Shown in pieces: positions 45,287 through 53,170 of a stretch of 59,883 nucleotides of DNA. This DNA is from an uncultured Eubacteriales bacterium (GTDB taxonomy: Bacteria > Bacillota > Clostridia > Christensenellales > Aristaeellaceae). The notes beneath the pieces were generated by a model. That model saw only the letters and a list, made by a program, of their open reading frames with translations, was not told the origin of the DNA and ran no database searches. The translations under genes were made by a program, and so were the position numbers. The DNA lies in assembly GCA_902764285.1 (NCBI GenBank), contig CACWVN010000002.1, positions 1 to 59,883 of the forward strand, given 5' to 3'. How positions within the stretch are numbered: the stretch's first letter is position 1; each line of letters starts with the position of its first letter.

Positions 45287-46210
45287 TCAATCCATCATGG
45301 CAGATATTTCCGCGTCGCTCAGCCCGGGCTGGAGCGCGCGGTTGATGCCCGCGGCGATGATGCCGGCGGCGTCCTGCACGATGGCGTCGATTTCCCGGGG
45401 CGTGACGATCATCTCGCCGATGTCTGAGCTCAACAGCGTCTTTTCCATGTCGTTCAGCGCGTCTTCGTGCGGCTCCGGATCGCCGTCCTGCGCGGACAGC
45501 CAGCCGAACGCGTCCCGGGCCAGCGTGGCGGCGTAGACGACGGTAGGCATGCCCACGGAGATCACCGGCGCGCCGACGGTTTCGCGCGTCAGCGGCCGGC
45601 GATGGTTGCCCACGCCCGCGCCGGGCTGTATGCCGGTATCCGTCAGCTGGATGGTCGTTCCGATGCGCCGGGAATCCCGCGCGGCCAGGCTGTCCACGCA
45701 CAGGATGACCCGCGGGCGCACGGCTTTTGCCAGCGATTCCACCACTTCCATGCTCTCGATGCCCGTCACGCCCAGCACGCCCGGCGCCACGGCGCACACG
45801 CTGCGAAGGTTCGACGACCGGTATTCGTTCATCAGATGGCGCGTGGCCAGCGTGCGGTCCACGACGCCGGGCCCCAGGGAATCCGGGGTAATGAAGCGGT
45901 TTCCCAGACCCACCACCATCGCCGGGGCGCGCCCGTCGTCCTCCGGAAGCAGGCGGGCGATCTCCTCAGCCAGCAGGCCGGATACGGCCAGCCGCGCGTC
46001 GGGATCGCGTTGGCGCAGCCGCGGGGTTTCCAGCGTCAGATAGCTGCCACGGGGCTTGTCCAGCAGCCGCGCGGCCTCGTTTTCATCGATAAAAACCTCC
46101 GTAATGTCCACGCCGCCGTTCTCCCAGCGGCTGACGCGCACGCCGGGCACCGCGCCGCTGTCCGCGTTTTCGAAGCTCTCCATGGCCAGGTCGGTTCGTA
46201 TGGCTGCCAT
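45287..46210 (-). CDS. gpr: Germination protease (spore endopeptidase)
   Basis: A 307-residue GPR. It degrades small acid-soluble proteins during germination. IRTDLAMESFE near the start is the autoprocessing region, here with only a very short propeptide; VVGLGNRFITPDSLGPGVVD and GVLGVTGIESMEVVE and QPGAGVGNHRRPLTRETVG are family blocks. ATG 46210 has AAGGAGGAAA ahead, so I reject the longer frame. Bacillus GPR is longer (about 370), with a longer pro-region. Divergent from rpsT. Confidence 0.95.
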   Translation of the reverse strand: MAAIRTDLAMESFENADSGAVPGVRVSRWENGGVDITEVFIDENEAARLLDKPRGSYLTLETPRLRQRDPDARLAVSGLLAEEIARLLPEDDGRAPAMVVGLGNRFITPDSLGPGVVDRTLATRHLMNEYRSSNLRSVCAVAPGVLGVTGIESMEVVESLAKAVRPRVILCVDSLAARDSRRIGTTIQLTDTGIQPGAGVGNHRRPLTRETVGAPVISVGMPTVVYAATLARDAFGWLSAQDGDPEPHEDALNDMEKTLLSSDIGEMIVTPREIDAIVQDAAGIIAAGINRALQPGLSDAEISAMMD

Positions 46211-46306
46211 CGCGTTTCCTCCTTGTTGGGCGGCGAAAAGACCGCTCTTGCAACTGATTTCGCCATGTAGTTTACCCAAGTTTAGCATAAAAATGTGTCG
46301 GATGGC

Positions 46307-46335
46307 TTGCATTTGGGGCCGCGCCGTGGTATAAT
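46307..46335 (+). promoter_or_regulatory. Promoter of rpsT
   Basis: TTGCAT (46307-46312), 17 bp, TATAAT (46330-46335). Confidence 0.8.
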
Positions 46336-46369
46336 AGCAGTTGCGAATTTGCGTAGGGAGGTGAAGAAT

Positions 46370-46630
46370 TTGCCGAATATCAAGTCTGCCATCAAGCGCG
46401 TGAAGGTGACCGAAAAGAAGAACCTGCGCAACCGGATGATCAAGTCTGCTATGAAGACCCAGATCAAGAAGTTCGAAACCGCCGTTTCTGCGAACGAGGC
46501 CGATGTCAAGCTGCTCAGCGCGACTCAGGGCGCGGTTGACAAGGCTGCCGCGAAGGGCGTTATTCATAAGAACGCTGCGAACCGCAAAAAGGCTCGCCTG
46601 GCCAAGCGCCTGGCCAAAACCGCCGGCTAA
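46370..46630 (+). CDS. rpsT: 30S ribosomal protein S20
   Basis: An 86-residue S20: [20 protein letters not shown], then [20 protein letters not shown] and [23 protein letters not shown] 46370 has AGGGAGGTGA at 46355-46364; the upstream extension overlaps the promoter region. S20 genes in many bacteria use a non-ATG start, linked to autoregulation. Monocistronic, opposite gpr, as in Bacillus. Confidence 0.97.
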   Translation: MPNIKSAIKRVKVTEKKNLRNRMIKSAMKTQIKKFETAVSANEADVKLLSATQGAVDKAAAKGVIHKNAANRKKARLAKRLAKTAG

Positions 46631-46650
46631 GGTCACATTTATGCGAAGCG

Positions 46651-46684
46651 AAAAGGGAACGTTGTTAACAGCGTTCCCTTTTTG
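46651..46684 (+). terminator. Terminator of rpsT
   Basis: AAAAGGGAACG-ttgttaacag-CGTTCCCTTTTT. Confidence 0.9.
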
Positions 46685-46805
46685 TGGTCCGTACGGTCCG
46701 GCTTCCGACCGCGCGGGCGGATTGTCGCCGGTTTCGTCCCAATTTTGCCCGCTGATGATAACAGAATATGCTTGAAGCGCACGCTTCTTTTTATAATAAT
46801 GGTAT

Positions 46806-46827
46806 TATCCGGCCGGAGGGCCGGATA
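46806..46827 (+). repeat. Perfect hairpin in the VanW leader
   Basis: TATCCGGCC, loop GGAG, GGCCGGATA: 9-bp perfect stem 37 bp before the VanW start. There is no T run. Possible RNA element or protein site. Confidence 0.5.
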
Positions 46828-46864
46828 GAATAAAGATACCGAACGATATGGAGCGATAATATAG

Positions 46865-48676
46865 ATGCCTGAGACGATCAAAAAGCCGCGTTCGTCCCGC
46901 GGAAGCGCCGCTGGCAGGGCGAAACCCGGCAAGGCGTCGCCCGCCAAGGGGAACGCCGGAAAAACAGCAACGGCCCGGAAACCGGCCGCCGGCGGCCGCA
47001 GAAAGCCCGCCGCGTCCGCAAGCGCGAAGAAAAAGAGCGCCAGCCGAAGCGTCCGGCTGCAGCCCGGCATCGTGCCCATTTCGGGCGCGTCCGCGCGCCG
47101 GGCCGCCCACAAACCCGCCGCCCGGACCGGGCGCGGGGCATCCGCCGCGAACCGGAAACGCAGCGCGGTTTCGGAGAACCCGGTGGCGCGCGCTTCCGCG
47201 AGACGGTCCCGCGACCTGTTCCTTGAACGCCGCGCCTCATCCGGCGCTTCTTCGGGCAGGCGCGGCGGCAGCGGCGGTGGCGGCGATTCCAGAACCGCGC
47301 TGTTCGGCGCGATCAACGCCGTTCTGCTGGTGGGCATCGGGATCATGGTGGTGCTGATGATGCGCCAGAACGCGCTGCACGCGGATTTCCTGATGATGCG
47401 CGGCGTGGTGGATCAGCAGACGTTTTATGACGGCACCACCGTCGACGGCGTGGACGTCTCCGGCATGACGCTTTCCGAGGCGAAGGAATATTGGCGCGAC
47501 ACGATCGAGCCCGCCTATTCCGGGCGCACCGTCACCTTTGACAACGGCGCTTCGGTGACGGCTCGCGATCTGGGCTATACCAGCGATTACGAAGCCGTGC
47601 TGACCAGCGCCTGGAGCGCCGGCCGCAGGGGCTCGCTGGAGGAGCGTTATATACGCGCGGCCAGCCGGCAGCAGACGCCCCTGGCGTATTCGGTCACGCG
47701 CTCCGATTACAGCGAGAATATCGTTGCGCAATACGTGCAGCTCGCCGCCAAGCAGGTGGACCGGCCCGTGCAGAATGCCGGCATCGAATCGTTCGATCCC
47801 GACACCTGCGAATTTACGTTCATCGAAGCCCGGCCCGGCACGCTGCTGGATCAGGAATCGCTGCGCGAATCGATCAAAACCGCCATATCCGAAGGCGGCG
47901 GCGCTGTGACCATTCCGGTGATCGCGATTCCGCCCGACGCCACCACGGAGGAGGTAGCGGCCCGCTGCGGCATGATTTCCTCCGCCGTCACCAACGCTTC
48001 CAGCTCCAGCAGCGCGCGCCTGAACAACATCCGGCTGGCTCTGTCCTTCATCAACGGCACCTGCCTGCGCCCGGGCGAGGTCTTTTCATTCAACAACACC
48101 GTGGGCAAGCGCACCGCCGAGCGCGGCTTCAAGAAGGCCGGCGCCTATTCCAGCGGCGAGGTGACGGAGCAGGTGGGCGGCGGGATCTGTCAGGTTTCCA
48201 CCACGCTGTTCAACGCCGTCGCCAAAGCGGATCTTGAGATCGTCGAGCGCCACAACCATTCGCTGACGGTCGGTTACGTGGACAAGGGCAAGGATGCCAC
48301 CGTGAACTGGGGCAGCCAGGATTTCCGGTTCAAGAATACCACGGGCGACAACATCTACATCTGCTGCTATCTGACCGACGACAAGCGCGTCCGCTTCGGC
48401 ATTTTCGGCCAGATGCTGGAGAACGGCGAAACGATCACCATAGAGGCCGTGACCACCCGCACGCTGGATTACGACACCAGGTATCAGGCCAGCGCGCTGC
48501 TGGCGCCCGGCCAGACCAGCGTGATCCAGGAGGGCCGCGTGGGATACGAGGCCGAGGCCTACAAGCTGCGCTGGGACGCCAACGGCAATCAGATCGGCAA
48601 GGAACTGCTGTGCAAGAGCCGCTATCCCGCCCGCAGCAGGATCATCCAGTACGGCGCGGAAACGCCGGTGGAGTGA
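46865..48676 (+). CDS. VanW-family exported protein with basic cytoplasmic N-terminal region
   Basis: A 603-residue protein. Residues 1-140 are low-complexity and very basic (KPGKASPAKGNAGKTATARK). One TM segment follows (LFGAINAVLLVGIGIMVVLMM, about 145-167), then a peptidoglycan-binding-4-like domain (VDGVDVSGMTLSEAKEYW) and the VanW domain (CLRPGEVFSFNNTVGKRTAE, GGGICQVSTTLFNAVAKADL, ERHNHSLTVGYVDKGKDATV). VanW proteins sit at the cell surface, function unknown. I place the start at ATG 46865; no strong ribosome-binding site is visible. Confidence 0.9.
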   Translation: MPETIKKPRSSRGSAAGRAKPGKASPAKGNAGKTATARKPAAGGRRKPAASASAKKKSASRSVRLQPGIVPISGASARRAAHKPAARTGRGASAANRKRSAVSENPVARASARRSRDLFLERRASSGASSGRRGGSGGGGDSRTALFGAINAVLLVGIGIMVVLMMRQNALHADFLMMRGVVDQQTFYDGTTVDGVDVSGMTLSEAKEYWRDTIEPAYSGRTVTFDNGASVTARDLGYTSDYEAVLTSAWSAGRRGSLEERYIRAASRQQTPLAYSVTRSDYSENIVAQYVQLAAKQVDRPVQNAGIESFDPDTCEFTFIEARPGTLLDQESLRESIKTAISEGGGAVTIPVIAIPPDATTEEVAARCGMISSAVTNASSSSSARLNNIRLALSFINGTCLRPGEVFSFNNTVGKRTAERGFKKAGAYSSGEVTEQVGGGICQVSTTLFNAVAKADLEIVERHNHSLTVGYVDKGKDATVNWGSQDFRFKNTTGDNIYICCYLTDDKRVRFGIFGQMLENGETITIEAVTTRTLDYDTRYQASALLAPGQTSVIQEGRVGYEAEAYKLRWDANGNQIGKELLCKSRYPARSRIIQYGAETPVE

Positions 48677-48677
48677 T

Positions 48678-48706
48678 TTGCATTTGCGCACGAAGCGTGA
48701 TATAAT
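48678..48706 (+). promoter_or_regulatory. Promoter of the small membrane protein gene
   Basis: TTGCAT (48678-48683), 17 bp, TATAAT (48701-48706). Confidence 0.75.
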
Positions 48707-48775
48707 GGATGCGCGGGCCCGGAAGACGGGCGATGGCGCGAAGAACGGCGGGCGAAACCCGCGGGAGGACGGCTC

Positions 48776-48997
48776 ATGGCAAAGATTTATACCCGGCAGG
48801 AAGTCAAGCGCCGAAAGGTGAATTATCAGATCTTTGCGGGGATCTACGATTTTGTCGGCGTCGTCGCCGGAATCGTCGTCATCATCGCGTGCGCCTTTTT
48901 GCTGGCCGCGCTGGTTTCCTGGGTGAAAAGGGACGGGAGCGAATCGTTCAGGTCGCTCATCAATATCCTCCAGAGCGCGCTGATCATACCTGAATGA
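48776..48997 (+). CDS. Small single-pass membrane protein
   Basis: A 73-residue protein: basic N-terminus (AKIYTRQEVKRRKVN), one hydrophobic segment (FVGVVAGIVVIIACAFLLAAL, about 28-48), charged loop and amphipathic end. No family recognised. It is real because it has its own promoter, GGGAGGA 9 bases before ATG and a terminator after it. Confidence 0.75.
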   Translation: MAKIYTRQEVKRRKVNYQIFAGIYDFVGVVAGIVVIIACAFLLAALVSWVKRDGSESFRSLINILQSALIIPE

Positions 48998-49008
48998 CGG
49001 ATGTGAAC

Positions 49009-49047
49009 GCCTCGCGGGCCGACGCGGCCTGTGCGGGGCGTTTTTTA
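49009..49047 (+). terminator. Terminator after the small membrane protein
   Basis: ACGCC...GGGCC-gac-GCGGCC...GGGCGT imperfect stem then TTTTTT. Confidence 0.75.
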
Positions 49048-49082
49048 GATGTAATGTTGACAACAGAAGGGATGTATGCCTG

Positions 49083-49661
49083 ATGCGCGTATCCTGGCCG
49101 GAACTGCTCGAGGCGATCGGCAGCTGTGAAAAATGCGGGCTGTGTGAAAGGCGAACCCACGTCGTACCCGGAGAAGGCGATCCCCACGCGCGGCTGATGT
49201 TCATCGGCGAGGGCCCCGGTCAGGAGGAAGACCGGCAGGGCCGGCCCTTCGTGGGTCCGTCCGGCGAGCTGCTGACGCGGATGATCCACGCCATCGGCAT
49301 GGAACGCTCGGAGGTCTATATCTGCAACATCGTCAAATGCCGTCCGCCGATGAACCGCAACCCCATGCCGGAAGAAGCCGCCGCCTGTCTGGGCTATCTG
49401 CGCGCGCAGTTTGCGCTGGTGCGGCCGCAGGTGGTGGTGCTGCTGGGCAAGGTCGCTTGCCAGTACACCGTAAAGGACCAGGTTTTCATCACGCGGGACC
49501 ACGGCCGCTGGTACCAGCAGAAGGGCGTGTGGTTCATGCCGACGTACCATCCGTCCGCGCTGCTGCGCGATCCGGCTAAAAAGCGGGAAGCCTGGGAAGA
49601 CTTCCAGAAGATCAAGCAGAAACTGAACGAACTGGCCGGCGCCGGGGAAGGTGAGCGTTGA
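49083..49661 (+). CDS. Uracil-DNA glycosylase, family 4 (iron-sulfur type)
   Basis: A 192-residue UDGa-type enzyme that excises uracil from DNA. CEKCGLCERRT supplies cysteines 1-2 of the cluster and NIVKCRPPMNRNPMPEEAAAC supplies 3-4. GEGPGQEEDRQGRPFVGPSG is the active-site motif and MPTYHPSALLRDPAK the DNA-intercalation motif. Its stop overlaps the next gene's start. Confidence 0.93.
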   Translation: MRVSWPELLEAIGSCEKCGLCERRTHVVPGEGDPHARLMFIGEGPGQEEDRQGRPFVGPSGELLTRMIHAIGMERSEVYICNIVKCRPPMNRNPMPEEAAACLGYLRAQFALVRPQVVVLLGKVACQYTVKDQVFITRDHGRWYQQKGVWFMPTYHPSALLRDPAKKREAWEDFQKIKQKLNELAGAGEGER

Positions 49662-50230
49662 TGGAACGGTTCCGGAAAGAGGTATCCGCGTTCATCCGGG
49701 AGATCTACGAAGAAGAAAAAAAGGTGCTGGTCTTCGGCGAAGGAAGGATCGGCGCGCCGGTGATGATGATCGGCGAAGCGCCCGGCGAGCAGGAATCGCT
49801 GCAGGGCCGCCCGTTCGTGGGCAAGGCCGGAAAGAACCTGGACGAGTTTTTGAAGGAAGCGGGCATGGACCGGGGCGAGCTGTACGTGACCAACACCGTC
49901 AAGTTCCGGCCCACGAAGGTTTCCGCGGCGGGCAGGACCGTCAACCGTCCGCCCACGCAGGAGGAGATTAAGCTGTTCCTGCCGTTCCTGATGAAGGAAA
50001 TCGCCATCGTCGCGCCGCGCTGCGTGATTACGCTGGGCAACGTTCCGCTGAAGGCGCTGATGGGCCGCGAAGCGGTCATCGGCGATCTGCACGGGCAGTG
50101 GCTGGATTGGAACGGCAGAACGCTGTTTCCCATGTATCACCCGGCTTCGGTGATCTATAACCCATCGCTGAAAGAGGTCTATCGCGCCGATATCGCGCGC
50201 TTTGCGGCCCGGTTTCGCGCGTCACGGTAA
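49661..50230 (+). CDS. UDG-superfamily protein lacking the iron-sulfur cysteines
   Basis: A 189-residue paralog of the preceding gene: GEAPGEQESLQGRPFVGKAG active site, TNTVKFRPTK where the relative has VKCRPP, and FPMYHPASVIYNPS. None of the four cluster cysteines remains and the N-terminus is reworked (RKEVSAFIREIYEEEKKVL). It is not UdgX, since the KRRIH loop is absent. Activity may be altered or on another base. The ATG overlaps the upstream TGA. Confidence 0.87.
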   Translation: MERFRKEVSAFIREIYEEEKKVLVFGEGRIGAPVMMIGEAPGEQESLQGRPFVGKAGKNLDEFLKEAGMDRGELYVTNTVKFRPTKVSAAGRTVNRPPTQEEIKLFLPFLMKEIAIVAPRCVITLGNVPLKALMGREAVIGDLHGQWLDWNGRTLFPMYHPASVIYNPSLKEVYRADIARFAARFRASR

Positions 50231-50329
50231 AGCGCGCAGAAACGTCCGGCAATTCAGCCAATATAGGGCTTGTGCTTTCTTGCAATTTGTGTATAATATC
50301 CTCAGCGGACGGAGATGTCACCCGGGGTA

Positions 50330-50358
50330 TTGACAACCGGACCGCTATTGCATACAAT
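50330..50358 (+). promoter_or_regulatory. Promoter of the zinc-ribbon operon
   Basis: TTGACA (50330-50335), 17 bp, TACAAT (50353-50358). A second candidate, TTGTGC-16-TATAAT, is at 50270-50297. Confidence 0.7.
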
Positions 50359-50391
50359 GGTATGGCTTTGATGGATGGGGGAGGAATAAAG

Positions 50392-50823
50392 ATGGCGCTT
50401 GTAAAATGCCCGCGCTGCGAACTGAATTACATGAACGATACCGACACGATGTGCTCTGTGTGTCGGCGCGAGGTTCGTGGCGAAAGCGAACAGTTTGAAA
50501 TGATCGAGCTCTGCTCCGAGTGCGGCGAAAACCCCGTGGTGCCCGGCCAGGAGCTGTGCGCCTACTGCCTGAAGGAGCAGGCCCGCAGGGACGCCATGGA
50601 ATCGGACGACGTGATCGAAAACGCGCCCGCCAACATCGAAATCGATTCCGTATCGACCATGGACGAAATTGAGCTGGATATCGGCGGCGGCCTGGGCGAC
50701 GAGGATTTTGAAGACGATGCCGATTTCAGCGAGGACGACGACGAGGAAGACGAGGACGTGGACGACGAGGCCGAGGACGACGACGGGTTTGATGACGCGG
50801 ATTCTGACGACGAGGAGTATTAA
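50392..50823 (+). CDS. Zinc-ribbon protein with extreme acidic C-terminal tail
   Basis: A 143-residue protein. Two zinc ribbons come first: CPRCELNYMNDTDTMCSVC and CSECGENPVVPGQELCAYC (residues about 5-65). The remainder is almost entirely Asp/Glu (EDDADFSEDDDEEDEDVDDE). Function unknown; a nucleic-acid or RNA polymerase interaction is suggested by the ribbon plus acidic tail (inference). ATG 50392 has GGAGGAA 9 bases earlier; the 40-residue upstream frame lies within promoter sequence. Confidence 0.85.
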   Translation: MALVKCPRCELNYMNDTDTMCSVCRREVRGESEQFEMIELCSECGENPVVPGQELCAYCLKEQARRDAMESDDVIENAPANIEIDSVSTMDEIELDIGGGLGDEDFEDDADFSEDDDEEDEDVDDEAEDDDGFDDADSDDEEY

Positions 50824-50826
50824 GCC

Positions 50827-51510
50827 TTGGCCGTCTATGCGATATCGGACCTTCACCTGCCGGCGCGGCAGAAGCCCATGGATGTCTTCGGGCCCCAATG
50901 GAAAGACCATTTTGATCGGATCTGCCTGGACTGGCGGGAACGCGTGACGGCGGAGGACCTCGTGCTGCTGCCCGGCGATCTTTCGTGGGCGATGCACCTG
51001 GAGGACGCGCTGGAGGATCTGGCCGCCGTGGGGGAACTGCCCGGCTCAAAGATCCTGCTGCGCGGCAATCACGATTATTGGTGGAGCTCCATCGGCCGCG
51101 TGCGCCGGGCGCTGGGCGAAGGCATGTACGCCTTGCAGAACGACAGCCTGCTGATCGGCGAACGCCTCTATGCCGGCACCCGCGGGTGGACGCTGCCCGG
51201 GCCGGAGACGACGGCCGAGGACGCGCGGATCTACGAGAGGGAACGCCTGCGCCTGGAGATGTCGCTGAAGCACGCCCGCGCCAAAAGCCAGGACGCGCCT
51301 CTGACGGCATTGATGCATTATCCGCCGCGCACCGACGAACAGTCCGGCTTTTCGGATATCCTGGAGGCCTACGGCGTTCAGGACTGCGTATACGGCCATC
51401 TGCACGGAGCGGCCATCTACGGCGCGGTCCGCGGGCTGTGCGGGAATGTCCGGTATCACCAGGTCTCCTGTGACGGACTCGATTTCAAATTGTATCTTCT
51501 TTACCAGTGA
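50827..51510 (+). CDS. Metallophosphoesterase (YkoQ-like)
   Basis: A 227-residue calcineurin-fold phosphoesterase. AISDLHL, PGDLSWAMHLEDAL, RGNHDYWW, LMHYPPRTDEQ and YGHLHGAA give all five metal-binding blocks. TTG 50827 is the only plausible start, 3 bp after the zinc-ribbon stop, and it lies in the acidic end of that gene's RBS region (GAGGAG at 50812-50817). Substrate unknown. Confidence 0.88.
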   Translation: MAVYAISDLHLPARQKPMDVFGPQWKDHFDRICLDWRERVTAEDLVLLPGDLSWAMHLEDALEDLAAVGELPGSKILLRGNHDYWWSSIGRVRRALGEGMYALQNDSLLIGERLYAGTRGWTLPGPETTAEDARIYERERLRLEMSLKHARAKSQDAPLTALMHYPPRTDEQSGFSDILEAYGVQDCVYGHLHGAAIYGAVRGLCGNVRYHQVSCDGLDFKLYLLYQ

Positions 51511-51536
51511 GCGGCGCTTGGCTGCGAGGAAACGCT

Positions 51537-52472
51537 ATGAAGGAATTGCTGCTGATACTGAATCCCATGGCCGGGCTGCGGCGGGCCAATCGTTACCTGC
51601 CGGATATGCTCCGGCTTTTTATTGAGCACGGCTATCGCTGCGAGACTTACATCACCGGCAAATCGGGCGACGCGACCGAGTATCTCTCCGGCTGCGGCAG
51701 GGAATACGATCTCGTGGTTTGCGCCGGCGGCGACGGCACGCTGAACGAAACCATCGCGGGCATGCTCGCGGGAAACATCCACTGCCCGCTGGGGTACATC
51801 CCCTGCGGCACCACCAACGATTACGCCTCCAGCATCGGCCTGTCGTCCGACGTCATGCGCGCCGCGCGGGATATCGTCGAAGGCTGCGCCCGGAGCATCG
51901 ACATCGGCTCCTTCAACGGCCGGCGATTCGTGTATACGGCCACCTGCGGCGCGTTTGCCCGCGCGTCCTATTCCACGCCCCAGGCCATCAAGAACGTGCT
52001 GGGTCATACCGCCTATATCCTCGAAGGGCTGCGCGATTTGACGTCCATCAAGCCCATCCACATGCGCGTGGAAGCCGACGGCCGCGTGCTGGATGAGGAA
52101 TTCATACTCTGTTCCATCACTAATTCCACTTCCATCGGCGGCATATTGAAGCTCGACGCCCAGATGGTGGCGCTGAACGACGGCCGGTTCGAAGTAACGC
52201 TGGTGCGCAATCCCCAGACGCCCGCCCAGTTCAGCCGCATCCTCTACGGCCTGACGGCCCAGGAATTGCCCAACGAGATGATCCATTTCTTCTCCGCGGC
52301 CAACGTGCGGGTGACGTGCGACGCGCCCGTCGAGTGGACGCTGGACGGCGAGAGGGAACCGGCGACCGCCGTGGCAGAGCTGGAAAACCTGCACGCCGCC
52401 GTGCGGATCATGATCCCGGAGGGAAGCGACGGCGCGCCGTTTGATTCCGAACCGGAGGAAGAAGACGGATGA
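51537..52472 (+). CDS. Diacylglycerol/lipid kinase family protein (YegS-like)
   Basis: A 311-residue DAGK-catalytic-domain protein. LLLILNPMAGLRRANRYLPD is the entry strand, LVVCAGGDGTLNETIAGM the nucleotide site, and IPCGTTNDYASSIGL the conserved GTTND. It probably phosphorylates a lipid such as diacylglycerol. ATG 51537 has GCGAGGAAA ahead. The stop overlaps queH. Confidence 0.92.
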   Translation: MKELLLILNPMAGLRRANRYLPDMLRLFIEHGYRCETYITGKSGDATEYLSGCGREYDLVVCAGGDGTLNETIAGMLAGNIHCPLGYIPCGTTNDYASSIGLSSDVMRAARDIVEGCARSIDIGSFNGRRFVYTATCGAFARASYSTPQAIKNVLGHTAYILEGLRDLTSIKPIHMRVEADGRVLDEEFILCSITNSTSIGGILKLDAQMVALNDGRFEVTLVRNPQTPAQFSRILYGLTAQELPNEMIHFFSAANVRVTCDAPVEWTLDGEREPATAVAELENLHAAVRIMIPEGSDGAPFDSEPEEEDG

Positions 52473-53089
52473 AGACCAATTACCAGATCGAACTGGAGCG
52501 CGAGTTGGCGCGGATCGAAGCCTCCGGGCGCAGACCGCGCCTTCTGCTGCACTGCTGCTGCGCGCCCTGTTCCAGCTACGTGCTGGAATACCTGAACCGC
52601 TGGCTGGACATCGACCTGTATTACTATAACCCGAACATCGCGCCGCGGGAGGAATTCGACCATCGCGCGGCCGAGTTGATCCGTCTGGCGGAGACCCTGC
52701 CGCACGCGGGCGAGTTTCGCGTGATCGTGGGGGATTACGACGCCGACGCCTTCGCGGCGATGTGCAGGGGACACGAGGATGATCCGGAAGGCGGCGCGCG
52801 CTGCGAACGCTGCTTTCGCATGCGGCTCGGCGCCGCGGCGAAGCTGGCGCGGCAGCGCGGCAGCGATTATTTCACCACGACGCTGTCCATCAGCCCGCTG
52901 AAGGACGCGCAGCTGCTGAACGCCATCGGGCTGGAACTGGCCGCCGCCGCGGGCGTGCCCTGGCTGCCCTCGGATTTCAAAAAGAAGAACGGCTATAAGC
53001 GCTCCTGTGAGCTCTCCGCCGAGTACGGCCTCTACCGCCAGGATTACTGCGGCTGCGTGTTTTCCAGGCGCGACCGGGAAAAACGATAA
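52469..53089 (+). CDS. queH: Epoxyqueuosine reductase QueH
   Basis: A 206-residue QueH, the cobalamin-independent alternative to QueG that completes queuosine in tRNA. HCCCAPCSSYVLEYLN, GARCERCFRMRL, LSISPLKDAQ, DFKKKNGYKRSCELSAEYGL and YRQDYCGCVFS contain the Fe-S/metal cysteines. It overlaps the lipid kinase gene by 4 bp. The reductase is oxygen sensitive, fitting an anaerobe. Confidence 0.96.
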   Translation: MKTNYQIELERELARIEASGRRPRLLLHCCCAPCSSYVLEYLNRWLDIDLYYYNPNIAPREEFDHRAAELIRLAETLPHAGEFRVIVGDYDADAFAAMCRGHEDDPEGGARCERCFRMRLGAAAKLARQRGSDYFTTTLSISPLKDAQLLNAIGLELAAAAGVPWLPSDFKKKNGYKRSCELSAEYGLYRQDYCGCVFSRRDREKR

Positions 53090-53098
53090 ATGTCACCC

Positions 53099-53120
53099 TG
53101 TTAACAATGTATTGTTGACA
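53099..53120. promoter_or_regulatory. Palindromic operator overlapping the birA -35 region
   Basis: TGTTAACAAT-GT-ATTGTTGACA (9 of 10 positions symmetric) with the final TTGACA (53115-53120) a possible -35; a weak TAAGGT -10 stands 18 bp on. The half sites resemble BirA GTTAAC boxes, but the 14-bp centre spacing is shorter than the usual Bacillus spacing. Confidence 0.55.
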
Positions 53121-53170
53121 ATACAAACCTCCGCGTGCTAAGGTTATGCCAACTCATGCGGAGGTTTATC

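Noticed and set aside
45018-45797. A 259-residue minus-strand frame across the gpr terminator
   Set aside because: It overlaps gpr in another frame and reads through a terminator hairpin.
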